From Legionella yabuuchiae (GTDB lineage Bacteria; Pseudomonadota; Gammaproteobacteria; Legionellales; Legionellaceae), in the NCBI RefSeq assembly GCF_900640115.1, contig NZ_CAAAIW010000025.1, positions 1 through 47,623 of the forward strand: a stretch of DNA of 47,623 nt. The letters run 5' to 3'. The translations under genes were made by a program, and so were the position numbers. This document shows, piece by piece, positions 18,312 to 29,280 of the stretch (positions are counted from its first letter, which is position 1; each line of letters starts with the position of its first letter). The notes below the pieces were generated by a model. It saw only the letters and a list, made by a program, of their open reading frames with translations, did no database searches and was not told the DNA's origin.

Positions 18312-20663
18312 CTAATTTAATGCCTCTGCTTCTAATGTTTTAGGCTCGTTTCGTTTTGCATCTTTTTTAGCGTATTCGATAATTTGTTGCAAATGGGGTG
18401 CTAGAGGTTCGCCCTGTTTTTTATTAAGAAGCAATACCTCTCTAGAGAAATCCTTAAAGTGAACGACGCCACTGCTTACATCATAGAGCGCTCCGACCAT
18501 ACCAATTGCCTTTTGATCAAGAAGGTTCCTTAAAATGCTACTCGTTTTATAGATTTGATTAAGGGTGTTGGCAATATTTAGCTCGGTAACGTTATGAAGA
18601 AAATCTATATTGTTACTCGTACGATTATAAGTAGAGACTTGTTCAGCTTGAATGGCCGGTTCAATCTTAGCGAGCAACTGAGTAATGTGGCCTTCCTGAA
18701 TGTGATCACATGCCGCTTGAATTGTTCCGCAGCGAGTATGGCCCAGTACAACAATTAATTTAGCTCCAGCAATATGGCAGGCGTACTCCATAGAAGCCAA
18801 CACATCCGGGTTAATAACATTCCCTCCGACGCGTATACAGAATAGATCACCAAAACTCATGTCAAAAATAGTTTCAACTGGTACGCGGGAATCGATACAG
18901 CCCAGCACGACCGCGATAGGATGTTGGGTGGATGCGGTGTCTTTAACATCCACTTTGACGCTGCGATGAATACAAGTATCATTTAAGAAGCGCTGATTAC
19001 CTTCTTTTAAAATGTTTAACACTCGTTGTGGTGTTAGCATCGATTGGACGTCATAAGTCGTTACATTAATAAAATCAACGTAATTGTGAATATCGTAGTG
19101 ATCTTTAAAGCCGATAAGATTTAAAGCAATTTGTTTATGAGGCGCTTGTTCGGATTTAAAGTCATTTATAAATTCAATAATTTCCTTATCAATATAATCG
19201 GAATAGCGTGCGTCGATAATCAACTGTGAGTTTCTTGGAATAGAATCTAATTCAGCCACCAACGAAGCTTTATTAAGAAAGGTGGTTTGTTGCGGCAATA
19301 TCAAGCGGTTGATAACTCCATTCGGATAACGTTCTTTAATAATGTCAATACGAACTTGGCTGTTTGATTTCAATATATAAAACAAACTGACGCACAGTCC
19401 AATTAAGATGCCTGCGAGTAAATTAAAGACGACAATGCAAATTAACGTGGTGATAAAAGGAATAAATCGATCCCAGCCTTGTCGGTAAATATTTAAGTAA
19501 ATTCTTGGATTGGTTAATTTATAACCCGTATAAATAAGAATTGCCGCTAAGGATGAAAGAGGGATTTTGTTTAGCATCTGCGGTATCAACATCACCGCAA
19601 ACAGAATAAAAAATCCATGCAAAATGGATGAGATTTTTGTTTTCGCTCCCGCTTGGATGTTAACTGATGTGCGAACAATGACGGAAGTAATAGGAATACC
19701 ACCGATAAGACCGGAGACAAGATTACCGCAACCTTGAGCCACGAGTTCTCGATCTTTAGAGCAATAACGACGTTTTTTGTCCAATCGCTCACCGGCTTTA
19801 ATATTTAGTAAGCTTTCTAAGGAGGCAACGGTAGCTAAAACAAAAGCGTACAAATAAACTTTTGGGTTTGTGAATGCCGCCCAGTTTGGCGAACTGAGTT
19901 GTGAAAAGAAATCGGCAATGCCGTCATTTTCAGGGATATTCACTAGCTGCGGACTATTTTGAGCCAAATAGGAGTCGGTTAACACAAACAATTCATTTAA
20001 GATGATACCCATAATGACGACGACGATGGGTCCTGGAATAACCTTTAGAAATCTAATTTTGGTTTTGCTGAAATAAATCAGTAAGGCCAATGAGGTCAAA
20101 GAAATGATTAAAGCGCCGCTGTTTATATGATAAGACAACTCATATAAAGGGTGGATGCTGATTCCTTCGGTGGTTTCCAGTAAGTTCTGCTTCAGTTCTG
20201 CAAGGCTAGAGGATAGGGTAAATGCTAAAGGTAATTGTTTAATGATAAGCAGAATTCCAATGGCGCACAGCAGGCCTTGTATTACGTTTGATGGAATATA
20301 ATCTGCGATAAACCCTGCGCGTAAGCTCCCGACGATGATTTGTAAGGCACCAGCCAAAGTTAGTGCTAACAAAAACGTGTTAAAATCTCCAAGTTGGGAA
20401 AGGGCAGCCAGCACAACGGCCGCCATTCCTGCTGCCGGGCCACTCACGCTAACATGAGAACCGCTGAGCATTCCCACAATGATTCCACCCACGATTCCAC
20501 TAATAATTCCAGAGAAAAGCGGAGCGCCAGAAGCAAGCGCGATTCCTAAACATAAAGGAATTGCAACTAAAAAAACCACAATGGCTGCAATGAAATCAAA
20601 TTTTAAATTTCTTCTCTTGTAAATTCGGAATTTACGATACTGATTGTTTAGCATATAGTTCAT
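18312..20663 (-). CDS. SulP anion transporter - STAS - beta-carbonic anhydrase fusion
   Basis: Three modules lie in 783 residues. Residues about 20-420 are an SLC26/SulP transporter core ([36 protein letters not shown]). Residues about 440-540 resemble a STAS domain. Residues about 560-740 are a beta-carbonic anhydrase with zinc-binding and dyad residues intact (GCIDSRVP near 587, GHTRCG near 639). SulP members move bicarbonate or sulfate; fusion to carbonic anhydrase suggests bicarbonate transport coupled to CO2 interconversion at the inner membrane. Such fusions are known in several bacterial groups. The ATG at 20663 has a second ATG three codons later; either could be used. Confidence 0.9.
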   Translation of the reverse strand: MNYMLNNQYRKFRIYKRRNLKFDFIAAIVVFLVAIPLCLGIALASGAPLFSGIISGIVGGIIVGMLSGSHVSVSGPAAGMAAVVLAALSQLGDFNTFLLALTLAGALQIIVGSLRAGFIADYIPSNVIQGLLCAIGILLIIKQLPLAFTLSSSLAELKQNLLETTEGISIHPLYELSYHINSGALIISLTSLALLIYFSKTKIRFLKVIPGPIVVVIMGIILNELFVLTDSYLAQNSPQLVNIPENDGIADFFSQLSSPNWAAFTNPKVYLYAFVLATVASLESLLNIKAGERLDKKRRYCSKDRELVAQGCGNLVSGLIGGIPITSVIVRTSVNIQAGAKTKISSILHGFFILFAVMLIPQMLNKIPLSSLAAILIYTGYKLTNPRIYLNIYRQGWDRFIPFITTLICIVVFNLLAGILIGLCVSLFYILKSNSQVRIDIIKERYPNGVINRLILPQQTTFLNKASLVAELDSIPRNSQLIIDARYSDYIDKEIIEFINDFKSEQAPHKQIALNLIGFKDHYDIHNYVDFINVTTYDVQSMLTPQRVLNILKEGNQRFLNDTCIHRSVKVDVKDTASTQHPIAVVLGCIDSRVPVETIFDMSFGDLFCIRVGGNVINPDVLASMEYACHIAGAKLIVVLGHTRCGTIQAACDHIQEGHITQLLAKIEPAIQAEQVSTYNRTSNNIDFLHNVTELNIANTLNQIYKTSSILRNLLDQKAIGMVGALYDVSSGVVHFKDFSREVLLLNKKQGEPLAPHLQQIIEYAKKDAKRNEPKTLEAEALN

Positions 20664-20720
20664 TGAGTGGCTAGCTTGTAAATTATAGATTCAGTATTCT
20701 ATACTAAGTAACGGTAATTG

Positions 20721-21557
20721 TTAACACAAAGCCTCTTCTTCTGAAAATTCGTTAATTTCCTCTGAGTTAGAATGACCTTCAAGTTCTTGTTCTAAATGTC
20801 TGAAATCCCAATAGGACTGGTCCATCAATTGACTCGGTTTTAAGCTTTGAAGTGCGTGAAGAATATTGCTTGGAACCTTAGGATTTTCTTCTGCTAGCAT
20901 ATCGATGAATCGCCCAACCCGCTTTCTAGCTAAATTTTCCTGCGAGCCGCATAAATTACACGGAATAATGGGGAAATTTTGTTCTTTAGCGTATTGAATG
21001 ATGTCCTGTTCTTGCGCATAACAAAGCGGTCTTATGACAATGTGCTTTTTATTGTCGCTCAGGAGCTTAGGCGGCATGGATCGGATGTCTCCGTTGTAGA
21101 GGATGGACATCATCAAGGTCCGAATTAGATCATCGCGGTGATGACCGAGCGCGATTTTATTAAAGCCATGTTCTTCGGCATAACGGTAAATAATGCCTCG
21201 TCTTAAACGTGAGCATAATGAACAGTACGTTTTACCTTCGGGGATTTTTTCTTTAACGATGCTGTAAGTATCGCGCGTTAGAATTTCGTGAGGAATGGAG
21301 CGCTCAGCAAGCCAGGTGCGCAATTCATGATCATCCCAGCCTGGCTGGGCTTGATCTAATGTAAAGGCAAACAATTCAAATTTGAAATTGGAACGAATTC
21401 GTAGTCTATGAAGCAAGGTGAGCAGTGTAAACGAGTCTTTGCCACCCGATAAGCATACCATTACACGGTCATTTCGCTGTATCATATTAAAGTCAGCGAT
21501 CGCTTTGCCCGTGTAATGTAATAATTTTTTTTCAATTGCTGAAATAAAAGAGGTCAT
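20721..21557 (-). CDS. ttcA: tRNA 2-thiocytidine(32) synthetase TtcA
   Basis: TtcA thiolates cytidine 32 of some tRNAs using ATP and an iron-sulfur cluster. The 278 residues show the PP-loop SGGKDS near 34 and two cysteine pairs, CSLC near 114 and CNLC near 196, plus GHHRDD. Length is normal for the family. It is 57 bases upstream of the SulP fusion on the same strand. Confidence 0.95.
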   Translation of the reverse strand: MTSFISAIEKKLLHYTGKAIADFNMIQRNDRVMVCLSGGKDSFTLLTLLHRLRIRSNFKFELFAFTLDQAQPGWDDHELRTWLAERSIPHEILTRDTYSIVKEKIPEGKTYCSLCSRLRRGIIYRYAEEHGFNKIALGHHRDDLIRTLMMSILYNGDIRSMPPKLLSDNKKHIVIRPLCYAQEQDIIQYAKEQNFPIIPCNLCGSQENLARKRVGRFIDMLAEENPKVPSNILHALQSLKPSQLMDQSYWDFRHLEQELEGHSNSEEINEFSEEEALC

Positions 21558-21860
21558 AATCTAGATTCTAATTTGTTATAAATTCGCGCAATATTAACAT
21601 AATGCTGGCGAATAGCCAGGTATACTGGATCTACGCATGAAAAGGTTATTCCGGACTCAAAAAGAAAAATAACTCGTCTTTGCAAGCGTTTGCAAGGCAA
21701 TCCAGGTCGATACTTCGTTAAAATCCCGGACCGGATTGCTTCACTTCATTCGCAAAGACGACGATATTGTTTCAGACGTAGGCCCTGAAGATACTTCAAA
21801 ATACGATATTTTATGCGATATGATTTTTTGTTCAAACGTTAAGAAAAAAGTTTGTACCAT
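21558..21860. other. Intergenic region between tolC and ttcA
   Basis: These 303 bases hold a palindromic repeat (21673-21760) and AT-rich flanks. I see no open frame. The ttcA promoter should lie in the first 100 bases, but no convincing -35/-10 pair stands out. Confidence 0.5.
21673..21760. repeat. Palindromic intergenic repeat (TCGTCTTTGC family)
   Basis: TCGTCTTTGC (21673-21682) pairs exactly with GCAAAGACGA (21751-21760), and inner GCAATCC pairs with GGATTGC. It matches the style of dispersed 'cgtctttgcgag...gcaatccag' palindromes found between genes in many proteobacteria. It is the only copy I see in this window. Confidence 0.75.
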
Positions 21861-23258
21861 CTAAGAGTTTTTATGGGTTTTGACGGCACACGTTTTATTC
21901 AGTAATTGACGTTCAGGAGGAAGGCTGTTAATTCGGGTGGTGTTAAGCCAAGAATTTACTTCAGCCAGATCTTCTACATTCAAGGTTCCGGCCAAATATT
22001 TTAAGTTAAGAATGGCTTTGATAAAGCCATACTGATCTCGAGCTAATTGCTCCTGGGCTTCAAAAAGTCGTTGTTGGGCGGTGACTACATCCACCATTGT
22101 TCGAGTTCCTACTTCAAATTGCGCTTCTGTGCTGTCTAAGGAGTTTTTTTGAGAAACAATGGTTTGTCGGTCAGCTCTTACCTTGCTAATTCCATCAATA
22201 ATAGTATTAAAAGCGATTTGGCTATTAACAGCTACATCGCGATAAGTTCTTTCAAGCTGTTCGCTTGCGGTTTGAAAGTCGTACTGAGCTTGACGGGTTT
22301 GAGACTGTACCAACCCTCCTTGATAAAAAGGGAGGTTTAAGGCCAGGCCTACCGAAGACGCTTGTTGTGATGCCGGTACGAAAAAGTTACTCGAGGCTCC
22401 GCTGTTGTAGGTTCTGCTGCTATTTCCCTGTAGCGATAACGTTGGCCAGTTTCCTGCATTTAATGCTTTGACGTGTTCACGGGCTGCTTGTAATGAATAC
22501 TTGGAGGCAAGTAAATTATAATTTTGCTTTAAACCAGTAGCGATCCACTCATTGACATCTTTGGGTTCGGGAGAAATAAGAGGCACACGACTGTTTCGAA
22601 GCGGGGCTAATTCTTCGTAGACATAATTGGTTAACTTACGTAGGTTTTCGCTCTGATTGACCTGATTATTTTTTGCTGAGATGACCTCGGCAATAGACTG
22701 ATCATATGCGGCTTTGGCTTCATAAACCGACGTAATCGCATCTAATCCTACATTAAAACGTTGTTGAGCTTGTTCGAGTTGTCGCTTATTTGCTCTTAAC
22801 TTGGCTTCGGCAAAATTCAGGGTGTCTCTTGCGAATAATACATCGAAATAAGCTGTAGCTGTGCGAAGGATTAAATCTTGTGCGGCATTGTTAAACGTTG
22901 CGTGAGCTGCTTTAACTGAAGCTTTGGCTTGTTGCACTTGAGCCCAGGATTGGTAATTATAAATGGCCTGCGTGGCGGTGAGTTGCCAGGTGTTGCTGTT
23001 GTAGGTTTGCTCCACGCTGAAGTTTCCAGCTCGAACATTAATGTCATTTCGATTGATTTGACCGGAAGCTGATAATTGAGGCAAAAGCGCGGCTCGAGCC
23101 TGTGGCAATAGCTCTGTGTTTGACATGAATGTACTGTAGGCTGCTTTGAAGGTTGGGTCATTTTCTAATGCTTGGTGGTAAACATCCATTAAATCAGCAG
23201 CAAATACATTAGATAACAACCCTGAACTGAGCAACAAACACAAAAGCTTTTTTTTCAT
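21861..23258 (-). CDS. tolC: TolC-family outer membrane channel protein
   Basis: The 465-residue precursor has a signal peptide (MKKKLLCLLLSSGLLSNVFA, cleavage after about residue 20), followed by two OEP repeats with long helical segments (e.g. AEAKLRANKRQLEQAQQRFN, the QRFNVGL signature and AQFEVGTRTMVDVV). TolC forms the outer-membrane exit duct for type I secretion and RND/MFS pumps. It follows pcm by 11 bases and is likely co-transcribed. It is a plausible partner of the RND pump at 42549-46917, which has no outer-membrane gene of its own. Confidence 0.93.
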   Translation of the reverse strand: MKKKLLCLLLSSGLLSNVFAADLMDVYHQALENDPTFKAAYSTFMSNTELLPQARAALLPQLSASGQINRNDINVRAGNFSVEQTYNSNTWQLTATQAIYNYQSWAQVQQAKASVKAAHATFNNAAQDLILRTATAYFDVLFARDTLNFAEAKLRANKRQLEQAQQRFNVGLDAITSVYEAKAAYDQSIAEVISAKNNQVNQSENLRKLTNYVYEELAPLRNSRVPLISPEPKDVNEWIATGLKQNYNLLASKYSLQAAREHVKALNAGNWPTLSLQGNSSRTYNSGASSNFFVPASQQASSVGLALNLPFYQGGLVQSQTRQAQYDFQTASEQLERTYRDVAVNSQIAFNTIIDGISKVRADRQTIVSQKNSLDSTEAQFEVGTRTMVDVVTAQQRLFEAQEQLARDQYGFIKAILNLKYLAGTLNVEDLAEVNSWLNTTRINSLPPERQLLNKTCAVKTHKNS

Positions 23259-23269
23259 TCACCTAAGTC

Positions 23270-23923
23270 CTAGAACACAAATTCTTTGGATTTTAATTTA
23301 TCAATTAAGGGTGGTGTACACGTTTCGAAAATCAATTCTGCTTCCCAATTGCCATCATGATCTAAGCGATGTAATTGCCCCTGCATAGCGGGTACAGTTC
23401 CAACAATAACAAACATTTTGCCTCCTGGTAAGATCTGCAGCCGTTGAGTTTCTGTTATTTGTTCAATAGCGCCAGTGAACACCATGACATCATAAGGGGC
23501 TTTGTCCAACCATCCTCGACAGGCATCGCCTGTGATTAATTCCACATTCTGACATTGATGGTCTTTTAACTGTTTTCGAGCATGGACTGTAAAATCAGAA
23601 AAATAGTCAACGCTAATTACTTGTTTACTTAAGCGACTTAATAGCGCCGTGAGAAAACCCGTGCCTGTTCCAACCTCAAGCACCACCTCAGTACCATTCA
23701 ATCTAAGGGCTTGTAATAAGCTGGCTTCTTCAAGGGGGGTCATCATTTGTTGATTATGAGGAAGTGTTAGACGCATATCGGAGTATGCAAAGTGTTTATA
23801 TTCCTCGGGAACAAAATCGATTCTTGGAATGGTTCTGTATAAATCTAAAATCGTCTCATCAAGTACGTCGCCAGTACGTAATTGTTGTTTTATCATATTG
23901 ATGCATTCTTTATGGGTACTCAT
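23270..23923 (-). CDS. pcm: Protein-L-isoaspartate O-methyltransferase family protein
   Basis: An SAM-dependent methyltransferase of the PCMT family. PRIDFVPEEYKHFAYSD and the SAM motif VLEVGTGTGFLTALLS are clear, as is ITGDACRGW. I chose ATG 23923 (217 residues, MSTHKECINMIKQQ) because GGTGAAG precedes it; the frame extends back to a TTG at 23977 without a ribosome site. The usual first PCMT motif is replaced by LPHNQQMMTP, so true isoaspartyl repair activity is uncertain. It is linked to tolC. Confidence 0.85.
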   Translation of the reverse strand: MSTHKECINMIKQQLRTGDVLDETILDLYRTIPRIDFVPEEYKHFAYSDMRLTLPHNQQMMTPLEEASLLQALRLNGTEVVLEVGTGTGFLTALLSRLSKQVISVDYFSDFTVHARKQLKDHQCQNVELITGDACRGWLDKAPYDVMVFTGAIEQITETQRLQILPGGKMFVIVGTVPAMQGQLHRLDHDGNWEAELIFETCTPPLIDKLKSKEFVF

Positions 23924-24108
23924 TGACTTCACCAAAGATCTAATACTTAAATTAAAATATTGGACTGATTTTAGCAAGATTTCCCGAAAGGTGCGACAGA
24001 ACAGATGCGAAAAAAGCTCTGTACAGAGGAATCTGAGGCAAAATCCATAGAGTAATTGTGTAAAATTTGATATTATCGCTAAATTTATAGAACTCTAAGG
24101 AGAATAAC

Positions 24109-25293
24109 GTGCAGGACCGTTTTACGGATTTCTTATTAGCCGAACTGGATACTTTAAAAAAAGAAGGATTATATAAGTCAGAGCGTGTTATAACGGGTCA
24201 GCAGCAAGCCGAAGTAGAGGTAAATCATGAAGACGTGATTAACCTTTGTGCAAACAACTATTTAGGATTAGCCAATCATCCTAAACTTATCGCAGAAGGT
24301 CAAAATGCCTTAGAAGAATATGGATATGGCATGGCCTCGGTAAGATTTATTTGTGGCACACAAGTACCGCACAAGGAACTTGAATACAAAATTAGTCAAT
24401 TTCTTGGTAAAGAAGATGCAATTCTCTATTCTTCCTGTTTTGATGCCAACACGGGTTTATTTGAAACCTTGTTAGGACCGGAGGATGCTATCATTAGTGA
24501 TGAGCTTAATCATGCGAGCATTATTGACGGAGTGCGCTTATGCAAAGCGTCTCGCTATCGTTACGCGAACAACAACATGAGAGATTTGGAAGCAAAACTC
24601 ATGGAAGCAAAATCAGCACGATTTAGACTCATTGCCACGGATGGTGTTTTTTCAATGGATGGGATATTAGCGAATTTACCCGATATTTGCGAACTGGCTA
24701 AAAAACATGATGCCATGGTGATGGTAGACGATTCTCATGCGGTAGGGTTTATTGGAGAAACGGGTCGAGGGACTCCTGAGCATTTTGGAGTATCTGATCA
24801 GGTTGATATTTTAACTGGAACATTAGGAAAAGCATTAGGTGGAGCGTCGGGTGGTTACACCTCATCTACAAAAGTTGTGGTTGAATGGTTAAGACAACGT
24901 TCACGCCCTTATTTATTTTCCAATACTCTTGCCCCAGTAATTGCAAACACTTCAATTGCGGTGATTGATCTCCTAGAAAACAGCACCGAACTGATGACCA
25001 AGCTGAAATTAAATAGCCAGTATTTCCGTGATGGCCTGACCAAAATGGGATTTAACTTAGTCCCTGGAGAACATCCTATCATTCCTGTGATGCTAGGCGA
25101 TGCTGTTTTAGCCAATCTAATGGCTGATCAACTATTGCTTGAAGGGATTTATGTGATTGGGTTTTCTTTCCCCGTTGTACCCAAAGGTAAAGCACGCATT
25201 CGCACACAAATGTCCGCAGCTTTAGAAAAACACCACTTAGATAAGGCCTTGAGCGCTTTTGAAAAAGTAGGTAAGAGACTCGATGTGATCTAA
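24109..25293 (+). CDS. kbl: Glycine C-acetyltransferase (2-amino-3-ketobutyrate CoA ligase)
   Basis: This PLP enzyme converts 2-amino-3-oxobutanoate plus CoA to glycine and acetyl-CoA. The 394 residues show [23 protein letters not shown] and the PLP-lysine motif [14 protein letters not shown]. It begins with GTG, preceded by AAGGAG with ideal spacing. It is followed after 22 bases by tdh, giving the two-step threonine degradation pathway. Confidence 0.97.
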   Translation: MQDRFTDFLLAELDTLKKEGLYKSERVITGQQQAEVEVNHEDVINLCANNYLGLANHPKLIAEGQNALEEYGYGMASVRFICGTQVPHKELEYKISQFLGKEDAILYSSCFDANTGLFETLLGPEDAIISDELNHASIIDGVRLCKASRYRYANNNMRDLEAKLMEAKSARFRLIATDGVFSMDGILANLPDICELAKKHDAMVMVDDSHAVGFIGETGRGTPEHFGVSDQVDILTGTLGKALGGASGGYTSSTKVVVEWLRQRSRPYLFSNTLAPVIANTSIAVIDLLENSTELMTKLKLNSQYFRDGLTKMGFNLVPGEHPIIPVMLGDAVLANLMADQLLLEGIYVIGFSFPVVPKGKARIRTQMSAALEKHHLDKALSAFEKVGKRLDVI

Positions 25294-25315
25294 ATTAACA
25301 ATTCAAGAGGCTGGT

Positions 25316-26341
25316 ATGAAATCATTAGTTAAGTCTAAGCAAGAACCCGGTATTTGGATGGAAGATGTTTCTGTTCCTGAATTTGGTGTAAACGATGTTC
25401 TGATTAAAATTAAAAAAACCGCCATTTGCGGCACGGATATCCATATATATTCTTGGGATGATTGGGCGCAAGCCACAATACCAGTTCCCATGACCGTTGG
25501 ACATGAGTTTTATGGTGAAATTGTCGAGTTGGGAAAAGAAGTCCGAGGGTTGCAAGTTGGACAGCGTGTTTCTGGGGAAGGGCATATTACTTGTGGCATG
25601 TGTAGAAATTGTCGTGCAGGTAAACGTCATTTATGCCGCAATACCTTAGGTGTTGGCGTCAATCGACCTGGTTGCTTTGGCGAGTATCTTGCCTTACCTG
25701 CCAGCAATGTGTTGGTGTTGCCGGACAATATTTCGGATGACCAAGCCGCAGTGATGGATCCATTAGGCAACGCGACGCATTGTGCGTTGGCCTTTAGCGT
25801 CGTTGGCGAAGATGTGTTAATTACAGGCGCAGGACCTATTGGCATTATGGCTGCAGCGATTGTTCGGCACATTGGCGCTCGTCACGTGGTCATTACCGAT
25901 ATTAATGATTATCGGTTGGATTTAGCTCGGAAAATGGGCGTAAGTAAAGCCGTTAATGTTAAATACGAATCGCTTCGCGATGTCATGCATGAACTCGGCA
26001 TGACCGAGGGATTTGATGTCGGTTTGGAAATGTCAGGAAACCCTATGGCATTTAATGATATGATAAAAGCCATGAATCATGGGGGAAATATTGCTTTACT
26101 AGGCATTCCACCACAAGAAACGTTTATTGACTGGAATGATGTGATTTTCAAAGGATTAGTCATCAAAGGGATTTATGGTCGTGAAATGTTTGAAACCTGG
26201 TATAAAATGATATCCATGTTGCAAAGTGGCTTAGATATTACCCCAGTGATTACCCATCAATATCCGGTTTCAGAGTATCAGGCTGCTTTTCAGATTATGG
26301 CATCAGGCCATTCTGGAAAAGTAATTTTAGATTGGAGTTAA
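25316..26341 (+). CDS. tdh: L-threonine 3-dehydrogenase
   Basis: A zinc-dependent medium-chain dehydrogenase that oxidises threonine to 2-amino-3-oxobutanoate, the substrate of Kbl. The 341 residues show [11 protein letters not shown] (catalytic zinc), GHEFYGEI, the structural zinc cluster [15 protein letters not shown], and the NAD fold [15 protein letters not shown] lies upstream of the ATG. It is second gene of the kbl-tdh operon; ettA follows after 29 bases. Confidence 0.97.
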   Translation: MKSLVKSKQEPGIWMEDVSVPEFGVNDVLIKIKKTAICGTDIHIYSWDDWAQATIPVPMTVGHEFYGEIVELGKEVRGLQVGQRVSGEGHITCGMCRNCRAGKRHLCRNTLGVGVNRPGCFGEYLALPASNVLVLPDNISDDQAAVMDPLGNATHCALAFSVVGEDVLITGAGPIGIMAAAIVRHIGARHVVITDINDYRLDLARKMGVSKAVNVKYESLRDVMHELGMTEGFDVGLEMSGNPMAFNDMIKAMNHGGNIALLGIPPQETFIDWNDVIFKGLVIKGIYGREMFETWYKMISMLQSGLDITPVITHQYPVSEYQAAFQIMASGHSGKVILDWS

Positions 26342-26370
26342 TATTTTAGCGCGTTAACTAAGAGGTTGTA

Positions 26371-28047
26371 ATGGCATCGCAATACATTTATACGATGAAT
26401 CGAGTAAGCAAAGTTGTGGAGAATCAACGGTTTATCTTAAAAGATATTTCATTAAGTTTTTATCCTGGGGCTAAAATTGGTGTGTTAGGACTTAATGGTT
26501 CTGGAAAATCCACATTGCTTCGAATCATGGCAGGAGTTGATGCTCAATTTGATGGTGAAGCCAGACCTCAGCCAGGCATTAAAATTGGATACTTGGCCCA
26601 AGAACCAGAAGTCGATTTAACCAAAACAGTGCGGGAAGTGGTAGAGGAAGCCGTTGCTGATATGAAAGATCTTTTGGCGAAATTTGATGAAATCAGTATG
26701 AAATTTGCTGAGCCAATGAGCGATGATGAGATGAACGCCTTACTCGAAGAGCAGGGTGAGTTGCAACATAAAATTGAAGCTGGCGGTGGCTGGGATCTGG
26801 ATCATAAGCTTGAAATCGCAGCGGATGCTTTAAGGCTACCGGATTGGGATACTCCCATTAATGTTTTATCGGGTGGAGAACGTCGACGTGTGGCCTTATG
26901 CCGCTTGTTGCTATCCAACCCCGATATGTTATTGCTTGATGAGCCAACCAACCATTTAGATGCGGAGAGCGTAGCGTGGTTAGAGCGCTATTTAGAAGAA
27001 TTTGAAGGTACGGTTGTTGCAGTAACCCACGATCGTTATTTTCTGGATAATGCAGCGGAATGGATTCTGGAACTGGATCGCGGTGAAGGGATCCCCTACA
27101 AAGGAAATTACACCTCCTGGCTTGAACAAAAAAACGCTCGACTGGAATCTGAACAAAAGCAACAAGCCTCTCACAAACGTGCTATTCAAGCTGAACTTGA
27201 GTGGGTCAGAACCTCACCTAAAGGTCGTCACGCGAAAAATAAAGCAAGACTTGCTCGTTTTGAAGAATTAAATTCGAAGGAATTTCAAAAGCGAAATGAA
27301 ACCAATGAGTTGTATATTCCGCCAGGCGACCGGCTTGGTGATTTGGTGATCGAGGGGGAGGATGTTTGTAAAGGATTTGGCGAGCGATTGTTGATCGATA
27401 ATTTTAGTTTTAAATTGCCTAAAGGCGGTGTTTTAGGGATTATTGGGCCAAATGGCGCTGGTAAATCTACCTTTTTAAAAATGCTTACCCAACAAGATAC
27501 GCCAGACTCAGGTGAACTTCGAATTGGCGAAACCGTTAATCTGTCTTACGTTGATCAAATGCGTGATGAATTAAATGATCATAAAACCGTCTGGGAAGAG
27601 ATAACGGATAGCCAAGATGTTATTCAAGTGGGCTCGTTTCAAATGCCTTCCCGTGCTTACGTGAGTCGTTTTAATTTCAAAGGAAATGATCAACAGAAAA
27701 AAATGAGCCAACTATCAGGTGGGGAGCGAAACCGTGTTCATTTGGCAAAATTGTTAAAACGAGGCGGGAATGTATTATTGCTTGATGAGCCCAGCAATGA
27801 TTTAGACGTCGAAACCCTACGTGCGCTTGAAGATGCTATTCTTAATTTTCCTGGTTGTGTCGTTGTGATTTCACATGATCGATGGTTTTTAGATCGTATC
27901 TGCACTCACTTAATGGCTTTTGAAGGCGATTCAGAAGTTGTTTTTATTGAAGGCAACTATCGTGATTATGAAGAAGATCGCAAGCGAAGACTTGGGGATG
28001 AAGCGAATCGCCCTCATCGGATTAAATATCGTCGCTTAAAACAGTAA
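26371..28047 (+). CDS. ettA: Energy-dependent translational throttle ATPase EttA
   Basis: This ABC-F protein binds the ribosomal E site and gates translation by ADP/ATP ratio. The 558 residues hold two ABC domains: GLNGSGKST, LSGGERRR and DEPTNHLD, then GPNGAGKST, LSGGERNR and DEPSNDLD, separated by a charged linker (about 250-310, KARLARFEELNSKEFQKRNE) that contacts the ribosome. MASQYIYTMNRVSK is the typical EttA start, with GAGG before it. Confidence 0.97.
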   Translation: MASQYIYTMNRVSKVVENQRFILKDISLSFYPGAKIGVLGLNGSGKSTLLRIMAGVDAQFDGEARPQPGIKIGYLAQEPEVDLTKTVREVVEEAVADMKDLLAKFDEISMKFAEPMSDDEMNALLEEQGELQHKIEAGGGWDLDHKLEIAADALRLPDWDTPINVLSGGERRRVALCRLLLSNPDMLLLDEPTNHLDAESVAWLERYLEEFEGTVVAVTHDRYFLDNAAEWILELDRGEGIPYKGNYTSWLEQKNARLESEQKQQASHKRAIQAELEWVRTSPKGRHAKNKARLARFEELNSKEFQKRNETNELYIPPGDRLGDLVIEGEDVCKGFGERLLIDNFSFKLPKGGVLGIIGPNGAGKSTFLKMLTQQDTPDSGELRIGETVNLSYVDQMRDELNDHKTVWEEITDSQDVIQVGSFQMPSRAYVSRFNFKGNDQQKKMSQLSGGERNRVHLAKLLKRGGNVLLLDEPSNDLDVETLRALEDAILNFPGCVVVISHDRWFLDRICTHLMAFEGDSEVVFIEGNYRDYEEDRKRRLGDEANRPHRIKYRRLKQ

Positions 28048-28080
28048 CTAAATCATTAAATACTTTTGGGGATTGCATAA

Positions 28081-28674
28081 ATGAACAAGGCATATCGTAT
28101 TGTTTTGTTATTACCCTTCGCGTTAACCGCGTGCGTGGAGTTTGATGAATCCACATACATTACTGATGATAATGGAATGGTGCATCACACTAAACACTAT
28201 CTGAGAGACACTCGTGGGAGAAGTTATTTTCCAAAAGAGATTAAATCAATCGGAAAAAAGCAATTTTACTTTGATCCCAAAGTAGCTGCTTGGGCCGCCT
28301 ATGATAAAGATGGAAAACGGGTGATGACCGGTAGCGCTTCTGGAGGTAAAGACTTTTGCGAAGATATTAACAAACCTTGCCGAACCGTAACAGGAACGTT
28401 CAAAGTTTATAATAAACGCGGAATCGACTGTAAGTCTGGTGAGTATCCTATTCAAACTGATGGCGGGGCCAAAATGCCTTACTGCATGTATTTTTATCGT
28501 GGCTTTACGATTCATGCAGCGTATGAAGTACCTCCAACGAACTCCAGTCATGGTTGCGTTCGAGTTCTTCCAAGTGCTGCCAAATGGTTAAATGAGGAAT
28601 TCATTGATATTGGCACACAAGTCACCGTTTTATCTTATCCAGATGAAGATGGCGATAAAGACTTTGTTTTATAG
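28081..28674 (+). CDS. L,D-transpeptidase (YkuD) lipoprotein
   Basis: A 197-residue exported protein with a lipoprotein signal (MNKAYRIVLLLPFALTAC, lipobox LTAC, Cys18). The YkuD catalytic motif is intact: FTIHAAYEVPPTNSSHGCVR, with catalytic Cys in HGCVR. Such enzymes make 3-3 peptidoglycan cross-links or attach proteins to murein in the periplasm. It lies 33 bases after ettA, and MITE copy B follows 11 bases after its stop and may serve as a terminator. Confidence 0.88.
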   Translation: MNKAYRIVLLLPFALTACVEFDESTYITDDNGMVHHTKHYLRDTRGRSYFPKEIKSIGKKQFYFDPKVAAWAAYDKDGKRVMTGSASGGKDFCEDINKPCRTVTGTFKVYNKRGIDCKSGEYPIQTDGGAKMPYCMYFYRGFTIHAAYEVPPTNSSHGCVRVLPSAAKWLNEEFIDIGTQVTVLSYPDEDGDKDFVL

Positions 28675-28684
28675 CATGCTACTT

Positions 28685-28848
28685 TATACCCGTGATCGTT
28701 CAAAATGCGTGATGTATGCTTTTTCTTTTTTGCCCTACCGCAGTTTAAAAAACTCGCAAGGGAATGAGCCATTACTCGCTTTTTAAAATGCTGCAGGACA
28801 AAAAATAAAGGCGCCTAAAAACTCGCTTTTTGAACAATCATGGGTATA
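28685..28848 (-). mobile_element. Palindromic MITE, copy B (164 bp)
   Basis: It begins TATACCCGTGATCGTTC and ends GAACAATCATGGGTATA, inverted relative to copies A and D. It is somewhat diverged (CTGCAGG for CGGCAGG, CTACCGCAG in the other arm). It sits directly after the L,D-transpeptidase gene. Confidence 0.82.
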
Positions 28849-29173
28849 TCTGTAATTTAATTTTCAAATCCACAGTGTGAGCATAAATACGAACTTTTCC
28901 TGTTGGCAACGAAGTTGATGTGCTCCAATAGTGAGCTGGTTGTTAATTGTCGTATTTGAAAAAAGGTTTATTAAAACGCCGATTCAAACGTGAAGTGCAA
29001 CAAAGTTGCTAAAGCGGAAAGTGATGAGCGTGAAAATTGATTCCAAGGTTAATTTTCAAAGTATAAGCATTTATTTTTTGTGTTTGTAAGCATGAGAATC
29101 AAAATGTATCGCACCAAAATAATAATGCCCCCCAAATATTCAATTTTAAACCGAAGCAATAAAAAAACAAGCA
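28849..29173. other. Non-coding region between MITE copy B and the effector promoter
   Basis: About 325 AT-rich bases with no convincing open frame, RNA fold or repeat seen on either strand. Confidence 0.4.
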
Positions 29174-29217
29174 ATTAAGCATTCCTTAATCTTTCTTCCC
29201 CCTGCTTATGTTAAAAT
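29174..29217 (+). promoter_or_regulatory. Candidate PmrA operator and -10 box of the 826-aa effector candidate
   Basis: aTTAAgcaT (29174-29182), two bases, then cTTAAtctT (29185-29193) matches the tandem Legionella PmrA consensus cTTAATatT-N2-cTTAATatT: TTAA is spaced by 7 in both, and the second half matches 8 of 9. A TAAAAT -10 box follows at 29212-29217, where PmrA-activated effector promoters carry theirs. The consensus is quoted from memory of published work. Confidence 0.6.
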
Positions 29218-29280
29218 GGTCACTATTTAATCAAATCTACTAACAACTGCATTAGCTTAACCAAAAGAAAGAAGAAGTTT

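Noticed and set aside
24017-24028. CTCTGTACAGAG, a 12-bp palindrome equal to the fused tips of the CTCTGTACATGACA element
   Set aside because: No 9-bp direct repeats flank it and it lacks the TGAC part of the tips. LexA sites need about ten bases between CTG and CAG, which is not the case. Chance palindrome most likely.
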